DNA of 64,000 bases from Xanthoparmelia taractica (Eukaryota > Ascomycota > Lecanoromycetes > Lecanorales > Parmeliaceae). Position numbers and translations under genes: made by a program. Positions 1-10,521 of this stretch are shown here, piece after piece (the first letter of the stretch is position 1; each line of letters opens with the position of its first letter). The notes under the pieces are model-generated. The model had not been told where the DNA came from and made no database searches. It saw nothing but the letters and a program-made list of their open reading frames with translations. The stretch covers positions 124,001 to 188,000 of the forward strand of contig MU853187.1 in NCBI GenBank assembly GCA_033085395.1, read 5' to 3'.

Positions 1-3000
1 ACTACCTGCAATCTAGCGAAGATGTTGCAATCTCAGATGTGGCCTACACAACTACTGCTCGACGCATGCACGACGTCTTTAGGTCTGCATATGTTGCTCA
101 AACATCCAAAGATCTAATCAAACTCATCTTTAATGACCTTGAGCAACCTGCCGTAGCCAAGCCCAAGTCCACATCCGGTCACAACCGTGCGGTATTCGCT
201 TTCACTGGCCAAGGCTCACTCTATCCGGGTATGGGCAAGCAAATTTTCGAGACATCTGCCAGTTTCCGGGACAGCATTCTCTCGTACCAGAAAATCTGTG
301 ACTCACAAGGCCTCCCCTACGTTGTCGATATAATCGCAGATGACAACGCGGATATTGAATCCAAGAACATGGCTCAGGTTCAATTGGCCATAGTTTTCAT
401 TGAACTTGCCCTTGCGGAACTCTGGAAATCCTGGGGTGTGCAGCCGGATCTCCTCATAGGACACAGTCTTGGAGAATACGCCGCCCTTTGTGTCTCCGGC
501 GTATTGTCTGTGAGTGACGCCCTATATCTGGTAGGCAAACGTTCCTCGATGATCATGGAGAAATGCACTCCGGGCTCTTCTGGAATGCTTGCTGTTGCCG
601 CACCGGTCAAGACTATTCAGGAGACCTTGGCCAGCCAAGGCCTAGCCTCGTGTGAGATCTCATGCATGAATGCGCCAGAGATGTCTGTCGTTAGTGGAAC
701 ACACAAGGACCTCAAAAACCTACAGGTTCTCTTGAATGGTAGATTCAGAACGACGTTTTTGAAGGTGACGTACGGTTTCCACTCCGCTCAGATCGATCCA
801 ATCCTCAAGGGTCTGGAGACCAGCGCTTCGGGGGTCACTTTCGCCAAGCCTCAGATCCCTATTGCATCGACTCTCATCGGCGACATAGTGAGGGATGTCG
901 GGACGTTCAACCCAGAGTATCTTGCACGACAAGCTCGGGAGCCAGTCAATTTCTCAGGTGCTCTACAAGCTTGCAAGTCTAAGGGTGCTGTAGACGATCA
1001 GACACTCTGGATGGAAATCGGCCCTGATCCAGTGTGCCTCGGACTCGTCCGGTCGACCCTGGAGATCCCAGCAGAGAGATTACTCCCAAGTCTGAAATCA
1101 AATGAGGAGAACTGGAAGACCATCTCAAATGCGGTCTCTCGCGCATACCTGTCGAAACAACCAGTGGCTTGGGCCGATTTCCATCATGAATATACTGGCT
1201 CGCTCACGCTTTTAGAGTTACCCACATATGCCTTCGATTTGAAAGACTATTGGGCATCCTACAAGCAAGAACAAATGTATCCAGCAGCTCAGCAACCTCA
1301 AACTAAGCTCCTCATGCCCGCGGCACCAGAACGAAAGTCTCTCCCAACAACTTGCGTTCAATGGGTCGAGAAAGAGTCATTCACGGGAGACGAAATATCA
1401 GCTACCTTCTCATCTCATACATCGGAACCAAAATTGTTCTCCGCAATACAAGGGCATCTGGTAGACAATACTGCAATTTGTCCTGCCACCGTCTTCTGCG
1501 AGATTGCATATACCGCAGCCAAGTACCTGTACGAGGGTGCGAATCCTGGAAAGACCGTTCCACCAATGTCACTTTGGGCTCTTGATATTACCCATCCTCT
1601 GGTGGTGCCCGTGAGCGATCCACAGCAGATCATTGAAATATTGGCTGTCAAATCTGCGGGTCGCGACTGGTCGGTGCATGTCTCATTCAACTCTAGGGAT
1701 AGCGCCTCTAGCCATCAGCACGGCAGCTGCGATGTTCGATTTGGTAAGAACGATGAGCGCAAGGCGGAGTTCTCTCGCTCCCTGCACCTTGTAAAGAAGA
1801 GAGTGGATGCACTTACAACTTCTGCCGCTGCGGGGCTCAGCCATCGCTTACAGCGACCCATCGTCTACAAGCTGTTCACGAGCCTTGTCACTTATGGCGA
1901 GAAATACCAAGGTCTCGAGGAAGTTTATTTGGACACCACAGGATACGGCGACACGGCTGCACGCGTCAAACTTGGGCCTACTGCCGATTCGGGGACTTTT
2001 ACGGAGAGCCCTTACTGGACCGACACTATCATACACCTGGCTGGTTTTGTTCTAAATGGGGACGTTACATTATCACCTGACGATGCTTACATATCTGCTG
2101 GCTTTGAAGCTTTCCATATCTTCGAGAGACTCTCCGACACCAAGACTTATACTACCTACGTCGCAATGCAACCTAGTGACAAGCCAAATGTTGTTTCTGG
2201 TGATGTCTTTGTATTAGAAGGTGATAGACTTGTTGCACTGTGCGGAGGTCTCTACTTCCATAAGATGACGAAGAAAGTCCTCAGGATCATCTTTGGACAA
2301 GGCGGCCAGTCCCCCACCAAAAAGACAGCCCAAACCAAGACTGCTGCGCCGATTAAACAGCAATCTCAGGCCGTCGTTGCTGAGACCAGCGAGCAGAATT
2401 CCCTTCCAGACTCTGATGAAAGCAGCGCATACGATTCCTCCGGATCAGGCACAATTGGATCGTCACCACCGAGCTCGGTGGACAATGACGATGAACCAGA
2501 CGTCGCGGAGGCTCTGCTCGCAATCATCGCTGCAGAATCAGGGTTTGATGCCGGTGACATGGAATCATCGACTGAATTCGCTGATATGGGTCTGGACTCT
2601 CTCATGAGCATTGCGATCATCTCCGCCGCCAAGCGTGACATGGATCTTGAGCTTCCCGCGACCTTCTTCACCGATAATGCTACAGTGGGAGACATTAGGA
2701 AAGAATTTGGAAGGGCTCCAGCGGCGCCAGCCGTACAAGCCGTTGGGGCTCTGCCTGCAAAAGTCGCAGAGACACCAGCACCGGCACCAGCACCGGCACC
2801 AGCGCCAACGCCCGCACCACCACGTGTCCAATCCGCTGAGTACATGGCCAATGATCCGGAGCCATACGAGAAAATAGGAGATACTATGACGCCAGGTTCT
2901 TCCGGAGCCTCGTCACCTACCCCTGAAAGAGTAACCATGGCCATGCCTGCCAAAGCCACCATTCCCACCCCAAAAGCCAAACAAGCTCCCAGACCCAAAC

Positions 3001-3994
3001 CCGTCGCCGCTGCCAAACCCGACCTCTCGCAGTACGTCAGCAATGTCGTCCTCATCCGCGGTAAGCGTTCATCCAAAGAGACACCCCTCATGCTTGTAAC
3101 CGACGGCGCCGGCTCTGCCGCAGCTTACATTCATCTCCCGGCCATGAAAACGGGCACTCCAATCTACGCCCTGGAGTCGCCTTTCCTGCACGACCCTCAC
3201 GCCTACGAATGCTCCGTCGAAGAAGTCTGTTCTCTCTACATCAAAGGCATAAGAAAGACTCAACCCAAAGGCCCTTACATTATCGGCGGCTGGTCTGCCG
3301 GCGCCGTCTACGCATATGAGGTCTCGCGTCAGCTCCTCGAGGCTGGTGAGAAACTTCTCGGTCTCATCCTCATCGACATGCGCGTCCCGAAAGCTATGCC
3401 CGATGCGCTGGAGCCCTCGGTCGAGCTCATTGAGTCGGCGGGTTTGTTCACGGGTGTGGAGCGCGCCGGACAAGCGGAGACACCGCAGGCGATGAGGCTG
3501 AAACAGCATCTCGTGAGTACCGTCAAAGCGCTCGTCTTCTACACACCGAGACCGGTCCCTGCGTCCAACAGGCCGGAACATACGACTTTGATTTGGGCAC
3601 AGAAGGGGTTGAGTGAGGCGGGTAAGGAAAATGTGTTGGAACTGCCTGCTGGGGAGGGCTCGACCATGGCGGAGGAGCATGGGGAAGCGAACATGGGTCA
3701 GGATGGGGTGGAAGATCCGGAGACCGGAATGAAGTCGTGGTTCTTTGCTAAGAGGAATGCGTTCGGCCCCAACGGGTGGGACACGTTGGTGAGAGGCAAA
3801 GTAGATTGCCATGTTATCGATGGAGCTGATCACTTCTCTATGGTTGTGCCACCAAAGGTTCGTTTACTCCTCCCTCTGTTCCCTTGTTTAGTATTTTTAA
3901 GGATGAGACTAACCCTATTCTTTCTACGCAGGTCAAAGTTTTAGGACAGATCCTAGAGTCTGCGGTGAGGAAATGCATTGCGGATGCAAAATAA
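1..3994 (+). CDS. Non-reducing polyketide synthase, 3' part (AT-PT-ACP-TE), 5' end outside window
   Basis: Iterative type I polyketide synthase that builds and cyclises an aromatic polyketide from malonyl units. The frame is open from base 3, so the gene starts upstream and the KS (and any SAT) domain is missing. Domains in order: malonyl-CoA acyltransferase about nt 180-1250 with GHSLG at 459-473; product-template domain about 1420-2290, with its GHLVDN histidine motif near 1452; a single ACP about 2500-2700 with the phosphopantetheine serine (GLDSL) at 2598-2600; an Ala/Pro-rich linker 2750-2830; thioesterase about 3040-3990 with GWSAG (serine codon 3294-3296) and a GADHF histidine at 3831-3833. 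A 74-bp intron at 3858-3931 (branch-like GACTAAC at 3907) restores the TE C-terminus, which ends at 3994. Without splicing the frame stops at 3944. The single ACP plus TE fits non-reducing synthases that release by hydrolysis or Claisen/lactone closure. The product cannot be read from this. Confidence 0.95.
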
Positions 3995-4962
3995 AGTATC
4001 TTTAGGGAGATAAATTGTTCAAACAGCAATGGGAAGGATGCTTTGTTTTTCACGGTTTCCTTCATCTCCTACGGGCCCAAGTTCTATTCTAGATAGAAAA
4101 TACATGGACTGTTACTATAGATCGACTTATACAGCGAGCAGGCAATCCAGTAGTCTCTTCTATTTTTCCTTGGGCTTTATTTTCGCTTTTTTTTTTCTTT
4201 TCTTTCCCTTTCCACGCTCGCATCCTTTGCAATTTCACATCATCAATAGAACGCCCACAGACCTCCACCATCCACCCAAATCCTCCCCGTAACTTCTCGC
4301 AAAAAAGAAAGCCCGAAAACCCCATCCGCAACACAAGAACCGCATTCATCCTCACCCATCCTCCTACCCTTTAAAACTCAAGATTTTTGCTCCCTGACCT
4401 CACCTCGCTATACTATCAACACACCAAAACGCTAAACCCAAGCACGTGGACCGCGACTCCAGATAGAGCCAGACAGTTTAGTTGAGGAACTCGACCATCC
4501 CAGACTAAACAAAAATTGGGATTCAATGAGGGCAGGTCGAGGCTCTGGTTGGACTTGGAGGGCAAAGAGGCTGGAAAAAAAGGAAGACACAGAGCTCTTT
4601 CCTGGTGGAGCGTTCTGTCTAACTGATTTAGTTCTGAAGCAGTTTTATGGGTATGTGTAAAGTGGGTGGGGTTCGAGAGTTGCCGCCGTGGAGTAGAATT
4701 CATGATGTTCACACGCAAGATTTCATTATCCTATGGTACATCATCGTTTGAACTCTTCCACAATATTGGCCGTAAGTATCATCAATCGCACAACAAACAT
4801 CAATCGCACATACACAAGTATCCATCAATCAATGCATCCGTCACAGCAAAACCCAACCCCTGACTCCCTCCCTCCCTCCCTCCAGCATGCAAGAATACCG
4901 GTCCATCAATTCTTCATAACAACATCTGACCGCAGACTCTCTCCATCCCTCCCACCACCTCT
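3995..4962. other. Intergenic, convergent 3' ends
   Basis: This stretch lies between the 3' ends of the polyketide synthase and the TFIIB-like gene. It holds T-rich and C-rich runs (4185-4210, 4860-4885) and short open frames of low-complexity composition. No convincing gene is visible. Confidence 0.6.
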
Positions 4963-6207
4963 TCAAATCGGCCGCATTGGGCAAGAGTTACAGCGCATAT
5001 GCCTACAGTTCAAGCACTGAAAGGCATAATGAATATTCTGCAAGTTCAAAATGGACCCGCACCGGCAGCAAATGACGTTGTAGAGCGGTACCTGCATTAC
5101 GCGAGCGTTCTTGCGGGATGCTCGAGTGGCTGTCGGTAGAAAATGGGGAAGTGTGCTGATAACGTTGTTGTTGTCGCCGGCACAGTCGTGGAAAGCGTGA
5201 GCCGTGTTGGTAGAGACTGGAGCATCTGGTGCGGTACAGGTCCGAATTTCTGTGTCCACGCTGTCTGAGGTAGTTGCTATGGAGGCAGGAGTTGGTGCTG
5301 TGGGTGCAAAGCTGGCCTGGGCGACCGTGTCGTGCTGGTCAGTGGAGACGGCGCATTCGTTGAACGGGAGCTGTTCGAGCAGTTCCTTTCTTGTAAGTAT
5401 AACTTGGTCAGCAGGCTGAGCATCTGGGTTGGTGGCTGTGGCTACTCCGTCTTGCGGTTCCGTAGCCATCCCTTTCATCGTCGCGGTAAAGAATTCATCG
5501 AGGATGTTGAGTTTCTTCTGAGCATAGGCCCTATCAGCATCTGGAAACGTGGTATAGATATCTAGACACGTCCGTGGAATATCCATATGACGGCAGGTGG
5601 CGACTATGCATAAAAGCATAATGAGCTGCTGGTCCTGATTGTCGAAGCTGCCGGAAGCGGAAACCTTCTTGTACAGATACCTGGCAATATCCGTGGCATG
5701 TTGTGGAATGCTGGCCGATTCCGAAGAGCTGATCAGATCCTTGTAGGCAGATTTCATACGCTTATTCGAATTTGAGGGTAACCGGTGATGTTTCGGACGG
5801 GTTTTGAAGAAAGCTGTCAATGTTGAATCCGCGCTCAGCATCTGCTCGTCCGTTGCATTGGTTGATTTGAATATCTCCGGGATGGGTCGTTGCTGGTCCT
5901 TTTCACGGCAGGCAATGTAGAGGCACGCGGCGACCAGGACGTCATGTTGGAACGAATGTCCTTCGAGATCGCTGAAGTTAAAGACTTGGCTGTATCGTAA
6001 CTTCGCATGATCGCCAACTTCTTGTGGAAGACTCAAGGACTTGGCAAGAGCGTCGAGTTCTTTGTAGGCATCTATGAGTTTGAACGCGTGCTGCTCACTG
6101 ATCGAGCCCCACTGAGATGGAGCACCTATTAAGCTCACATCGTTATCCATGGACACGTTGGCCGTGTCCGCCACTAGAGTAATTTTGCCATTTTCGAAAA
6201 TACCCAT
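4963..6207 (-). CDS. Divergent TFIIB-like cyclin-repeat protein with C-terminal Cys cluster
   Basis: The 414-residue product resembles the core of transcription factor IIB. Residues about 45-110 match the first cyclin repeat (helix with YKELDALAKSLSLP, then LVAACLYIACREKDQQRPIPEI). Residues about 150-240 match a weaker second repeat. TFIIB normally bridges TBP and RNA polymerase II through an N-terminal zinc ribbon, which is absent from this frame. A Cys6 cluster (C380, C383, C398, C401, C406, C409) sits at the extreme C-terminus instead, after a Thr/Ala-rich linker. The start is uncertain: the ATG at 6207 directly follows a TAG on the minus strand that could be a splice acceptor (CTTAG), and upstream frames include a Cys-rich stretch (6240-6350). 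An N-terminal exon may therefore be missing. It may be a lineage-specific TFIIB paralogue, not the general factor. Confidence 0.65.
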   Translation of the reverse strand: MGIFENGKITLVADTANVSMDNDVSLIGAPSQWGSISEQHAFKLIDAYKELDALAKSLSLPQEVGDHAKLRYSQVFNFSDLEGHSFQHDVLVAACLYIACREKDQQRPIPEIFKSTNATDEQMLSADSTLTAFFKTRPKHHRLPSNSNKRMKSAYKDLISSSESASIPQHATDIARYLYKKVSASGSFDNQDQQLIMLLCIVATCRHMDIPRTCLDIYTTFPDADRAYAQKKLNILDEFFTATMKGMATEPQDGVATATNPDAQPADQVILTRKELLEQLPFNECAVSTDQHDTVAQASFAPTAPTPASIATTSDSVDTEIRTCTAPDAPVSTNTAHAFHDCAGDNNNVISTLPHFLPTATRASRKNARVMQVPLYNVICCRCGSILNLQNIHYAFQCLNCRHMRCNSCPMRPI

Positions 6208-8025
6208 CTAAGTAGAATCCTCTTGCTGGGAAAGCGGCATTCCTTACAGGGACATGGTACTTGCTTGGATTTTGCTTCTCTGCTCGCCTTGGGTCTTGGT
6301 AGATCTGTGCTGACGCAAGGTGGAATATCGCAGCATGAACATTTAGTGAAATAGGAAATTAAGGCTGAGAACATTGTGTGAAGAAGAGAAGTACGAGGAG
6401 GAGGAAGAACAACTTTCATACCTCGTATGAGCAACACATTGTGTTATGGTCCACGTGTTAACACTTGTTCAACGTTAACAGCGTTAGCGGACCTAGTCAT
6501 TGGTGCATGGCAAATTGGGAAACAACACCTTTCTGTGAGACAGATTTTTAGGAAGAGACGACGACTGAGGCCTATCCGTAGTTGTATGGCCACTTCCGCT
6601 ACTGGCTGGGGGTGTGTTTGCTGCAGAAGACCTCTACAGTCAAGGTGAATAAGATACTATTGGCGAAGATCGTGCCGTACGTATCTGGCAATAATTTGTG
6701 AGTAGATTGCCGAGTCATGCTGCCACATATGTGTTTAGCGAAATAGCGAAGCGTGTATCCCTGCCTTCGGCTTTTTCCACCATTCTCCGCCTAACCATCC
6801 GCGCTTCGGGACACGGAGATGAAGACGATCGACCAACTGGATGCAAGAATGTCCTGCATTGTTTGTGGCTGATGTAAGACGACTCCAAGGCGTTGTAATT
6901 CGGTTTCACCTCTACCTCGCTGACATCAGCTATGAAGAAGTTCCCACGACCATTGTTAACACACTGTCACCATCCGATCTCCAACTTCGACGATGCCTCC
7001 ATCAAGCTCAACCAACCCCAGCTCAAGGACCACCTCCAAGCCAGCCACGTACTTATCAACAAGGTCCCGGAAAATCTTAGCGGTGAGCGCAAAAACTGCT
7101 TGAACAAGGAGACGGCGCCCGGCACATCCTTCACATTAATGTATATGCCATCGATGTACATGCTGTCGTTGTAAGATCTGTTTTGATCCTCTTGTAGGCC
7201 GCTAGAAGATCTTGTCTTGAGTAATCCAAAAAGGGATTGGCTTTATATATATTTCTATCATATATCACGGCGGTGTAGCATCTTCGAATGATGCTGGAAT
7301 AAGCTTGACCCATGGCCTCCTCGCCATTCCAACCCAGGGCTTTGGCGACTTTGAACAAAAAAAAATTTCGAGTGCTGCCAAAACCCATTAGTAGGTCATG
7401 ATCCGTGACTAGTGCTAAAGTAGAGCATTCGTGATAGGAAATACTGCGTTCTTGCGGGCTCGTAGAGTTCTCTCGCATAATTGTGGATTCTCGGATTTGT
7501 GTCTACCCTTTTTCAACGAGCCTTGATCTCCTTGTACACAGCTCTCAAATCTTCGGATAGACTCTGGCTTGTTTGAGAGGCGTTGGCGACATTATACAGA
7601 CTGATTCTTTGACGGGGGAACCTGGCCAAGAGGGATACTTCGCTTATAGTAATTGGATCAATAGTCAACGGTTGGGGTTCGATATCTTTCTTTCGATTGA
7701 ATTTTGGGGATTTGATTTTGCTGGAACCTGGGCTGTTCAGGTTTAGAGATCCGCTGCGATGTTTAGTTGTGGAGATGAGGACGTGTGAAGAAATTGACTC
7801 AAAGTGGCAAGCTTTTATTCTACGACTGTAAAGGCTATGAACATGATACTAATAAAATTGAGTGCAATAGCCTGAAGAGCTACAAGTCTGAGAACTGCCA
7901 ATCTCTTCGGACTCGGGTCGGCTATGTGATATCCAACACTCACTTCACCCAAACTATGTGTACTAACAATCAATAAGCAGATGTAAAGGAATGGAATAAA
8001 CGGGTGTTTCACCATGAACTCCCAT
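6208..8025 (-). pseudogene. Coding-like fragments without an intact frame
   Basis: Several minus-strand stretches read like protein but do not join into one intact gene. About 7830-7510 reads as 100-odd residues ending EDLRAVYKEIKAR and a stop, with no ATG. 7478-7131 holds 115 residues including DLLAAYKRIKTD. About 7155-6970 has a third piece (YIDGIYINVKDVPGAV) in another frame. The similar endings DLRAVYKEIK and DLLAAYKRIK suggest a duplicated or related segment. I recognise no family. The pieces could be exons of one multi-exon gene, but no convincing splice sites link them, so a decayed gene is more likely. Bases 6440-6960 hold nothing I can identify. Confidence 0.35.
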
Positions 8026-8808
8026 TCAACTCATGTCATCTCTCTTGCGCTTCTTCTTACTCGAGTGAACCAGTAGAAAGGAACCGCCACGTGGTTTTCC
8101 ATCCGGGTAGTAGCCATCGTGCGAACGCGATGGCTCCAAGGACATGATTTTCCCCTGATCAAACAAGCGTTCCGTGACAGGGTCTACTTCAGGAATCGAT
8201 GGAATGAGCAAACCCGCATTGTTGAAAAGGTGGGCTGTGTTCTCACAATGCCCTGTCTGCCTAAGCTTTGCGGGCATTCGCGATGTTGTTTGTTGTTGCT
8301 TGCGGGTTGGGGTTATAGGCTCCTCGCGCAACACTGGAGTGGCGAGTGGTCTCGCCTGCTTGGGTGTTGTAGTGAGCCTCAAAATTGGCTTGTTGATGAT
8401 TGACGTGTCTCTAGGGCTTGACGTGCGCAGCGTCGACTCCGTGACGATGGTCGAATTTTGTGTGTGGGTTTTTGATGTCGGAGAGACAGTTGATGCCTGC
8501 TTCTCCGCTGCCATGGTAGCCCATTTGGCGACTTTGCTCATAGCCATGACGGCTTTTGGCTCATCCACTAGCCCAGAAGCTACACCAAATTCACTTCGCT
8601 TGTGCATGCGTGGAGTGACAGTAGCCTCTAGAATCTTTTGTACATGTGTACCGGTAAGGTAGTTGTTCTCATTATCGAATTTGGACCTTCTGAGAGAGTT
8701 AGGGTTGCATTTCTCTTTGATAGGCAGAGGAAAGTGATTCTTGAATAAATAGCGCCGTGGATTGGTCACGAGGACAGCGGTGTTAAACTTTTCCGCGAGG
8801 TTTATTGC
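8026..8808 (-). CDS. Hypothetical protein, 3' exon, basic C-terminus
   Basis: This is a long open frame without an early ATG. It is entered from a likely splice acceptor (CCGTAG) just before 8808 and begins AINLAEKFNTAVLVTN. That opening resembles the helix-strand (LAEEFNVAVFVTNQ) of RecA/Rad51-type ATPases, but nothing else in the frame supports that family. The remaining 240 residues are low-complexity (Thr, Pro, Ser) and end in a KKKRKR nuclear-localisation-like cluster. Upstream exons would lie at 8890-9080, where a hydrophobic strand reading LRLMAIVVDT can be joined in phase through a GT donor, but this is tentative. The locus may be intact with unresolved 5' exons or part of the same decayed region as its neighbours. 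Confidence 0.4.
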   Translation of the reverse strand, partial: AINLAEKFNTAVLVTNPRRYLFKNHFPLPIKEKCNPNSLRRSKFDNENNYLTGTHVQKILEATVTPRMHKRSEFGVASGLVDEPKAVMAMSKVAKWATMAAEKQASTVSPTSKTHTQNSTIVTESTLRTSSPRDTSIINKPILRLTTTPKQARPLATPVLREEPITPTRKQQQTTSRMPAKLRQTGHCENTAHLFNNAGLLIPSIPEVDPVTERLFDQGKIMSLEPSRSHDGYYPDGKPRGGSFLLVHSSKKKRKRDDMS

Positions 8809-9559
8809 CTACGGATCAGAGCGCAGGATCGTAGAGAGTTGTCAGATACAAAATTTTCCGTAGACTCCTGTGTGGGGCTCTGGTCCTCGTTACGAGACCG
8901 TATCTACTACAATAGCCATTAGTCTCAAGTCCAGATAACATGCCACGCTGACCCATACCAAATGCAGAATAGCTAGATTGTTGTTGATCATAAGCAGCGT
9001 GTTGACGGTGAAGGCTGATGGTCGATCACAAGAAGCGTGTTGTTCATCGAGGCTTACAGCGATCGTGCTTACCAAACTAGATTACAAACAAATTCTCAAA
9101 ATTGATGACAGAGTAGGCACGATCAACACCGAGGATAGTAGATGAACACGCCGTCGCTAGGTAGTTTTAACACAAGCTGGTAGTGACCCAACATCATTTA
9201 TTCACTTTACCGGCGAGCTTGACACAAATTTCTATGGAAGATGATGTCTCCTGCGAGTATGGCAAAACTGAAGTCCAGCAGATGAGTCCAAAGGCTGGAG
9301 ACCGCAAACTCTATTCGAGGGAAGGTAGCGAAGACTTCTGAAGTATGGTATTAGTAGCAACAATTCAACGGTCGAATCGCTCTACTGGAAATCTTGTCCT
9401 TATACTCATATTAAAAGTTGGGCTTGTGGCCCACTGTATCCCACAGCATGCACAGAAGCCACACAACACGAACTTTTATAGCAGCTTCCCCACATTCCCC
9501 CATGCTTTCCCGCAGCAGTCCACCTCGCACTCAATATATTCACACTGATGATACAGCTC
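8809..9559. other. No resolved gene
   Basis: This stretch may hold 5' exons of the preceding minus-strand gene (about 8890-9080). From 9100 to 9559 I see no coding or structural signal. Confidence 0.4.
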
Positions 9560-10036
9560 TCATAACGCCGGTGAGCCTTCCAACATGGCATTCTTACGAT
9601 TCTTCTTGCTCTTCGCAATAGCGTGACTGCTCCCAAACTGCGCCATCTCAGATGTTCCGTACCTATCTCTCGAATCTAATTTTATATATTCGTCAGGGTC
9701 GAGGACTCTTTCTTGCATGGAGCTGGCATATAGGAGAAGCCGGTCGAGGCATTGAGCACAGTGCATGTGTTGCTGAGAACGTAAATTTCGCACAGGGGTT
9801 TGGCCGTCGTAAGGTGGTTCTGCAGCTGTTCCGGATACTCCTACACTGTCATACTGAAGTACTTTAAGCGAATGGTCACGGTCGCCAGCATCTGATGCAC
9901 TCAGGCGTGAGGTTGAATGTTGCAGGAACGATGTGTTGGGGAGAATGTCGATCTCGCCGCTTGCCGCTTGCCGCTTGCCGCTTGCCGCTGCCAAGGCGCA
10001 AAATGTACTGAGACCATGCTTCTTCGTGGAATGCAA
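9560..10036 (-). CDS. Hypothetical 158-residue ORF containing heptamer repeats
   Basis: The open frame ends with a basic tail (KSKKNRKN). Its N-terminal part is built over the heptanucleotide tandem repeat at 9957-9995, giving a repeated AASGKRQ-like peptide. The second half (CLDRLLLYASSMQERVLDPDEYIKL) has protein-like composition. No family is recognised. Because the repeat lies inside the frame and no promoter or intron is evident, it may be a chance frame. Confidence 0.2.
   Translation of the reverse strand: MHSTKKHGLSTFCALAAASGKRQAASGEIDILPNTSFLQHSTSRLSASDAGDRDHSLKVLQYDSVGVSGTAAEPPYDGQTPVRNLRSQQHMHCAQCLDRLLLYASSMQERVLDPDEYIKLDSRDRYGTSEMAQFGSSHAIAKSKKNRKNAMLEGSPAL
9955..9995. repeat. Heptanucleotide tandem repeat
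   Basis: About four to five copies of CGCTTGC-type heptamers stand head to tail, followed by one degenerate copy. Confidence 0.85.
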
Positions 10037-10521
10037 GGTTCCTTGTAATAGTGCAGCTCGGATTTACAAGCATAACGATTAGCGCAATGAGTTGACGATG
10101 CGTAGAGCATGCTGAGCCGCCCTTCACTAGCAGCAGAAAAGCTATCCTATCTCGAGACTGTCTTGAGCGAGCACAGTTTATGATCAGAAAGCGCTTAAAA
10201 GTCATGTATCCAACGATTGAACACGAATAATGATCATAGGGTGGATGCCGTGGTAATGAGGACTCTACCAGCGTACCCATCCTGAACCTTGATAACCTTC
10301 TTGCCATTGAATGACTATGACCTCCCTACAAGCCCGTCCATCACAAGTTGATCCGGGCTAAGGAATGCTGCTGATGGAGCCATTCGAAGGTCAAACGGGT
10401 TTTGTAGACGTCTTGCTCCCGCCGATGACACTGGAGTGCACAGAAGCATCGAGAGCTCATAAGACTTGAGGACTATCTCGAAACCCCAAGTGACAACATG
10501 ATTTGATATCCAGACACCTGA
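10037..10521. other. Intergenic
   Basis: Only short frames are present, and no supported feature is seen. Confidence 0.4.

Noticed and set aside
2366..3833. Long minus-strand frames of 241 and 254 residues under the polyketide synthase
   Set aside because: They mirror codon bias of the ACP-TE region, have Ala/Gly or Arg-rich composition and no domain; the plus strand is clearly coding.
8026..8808. RAD51/RecA assignment for the LAEKFNTAVLVTN segment
   Set aside because: Only one strand-helix unit matches; no Walker A, and the rest is unrelated low-complexity sequence.
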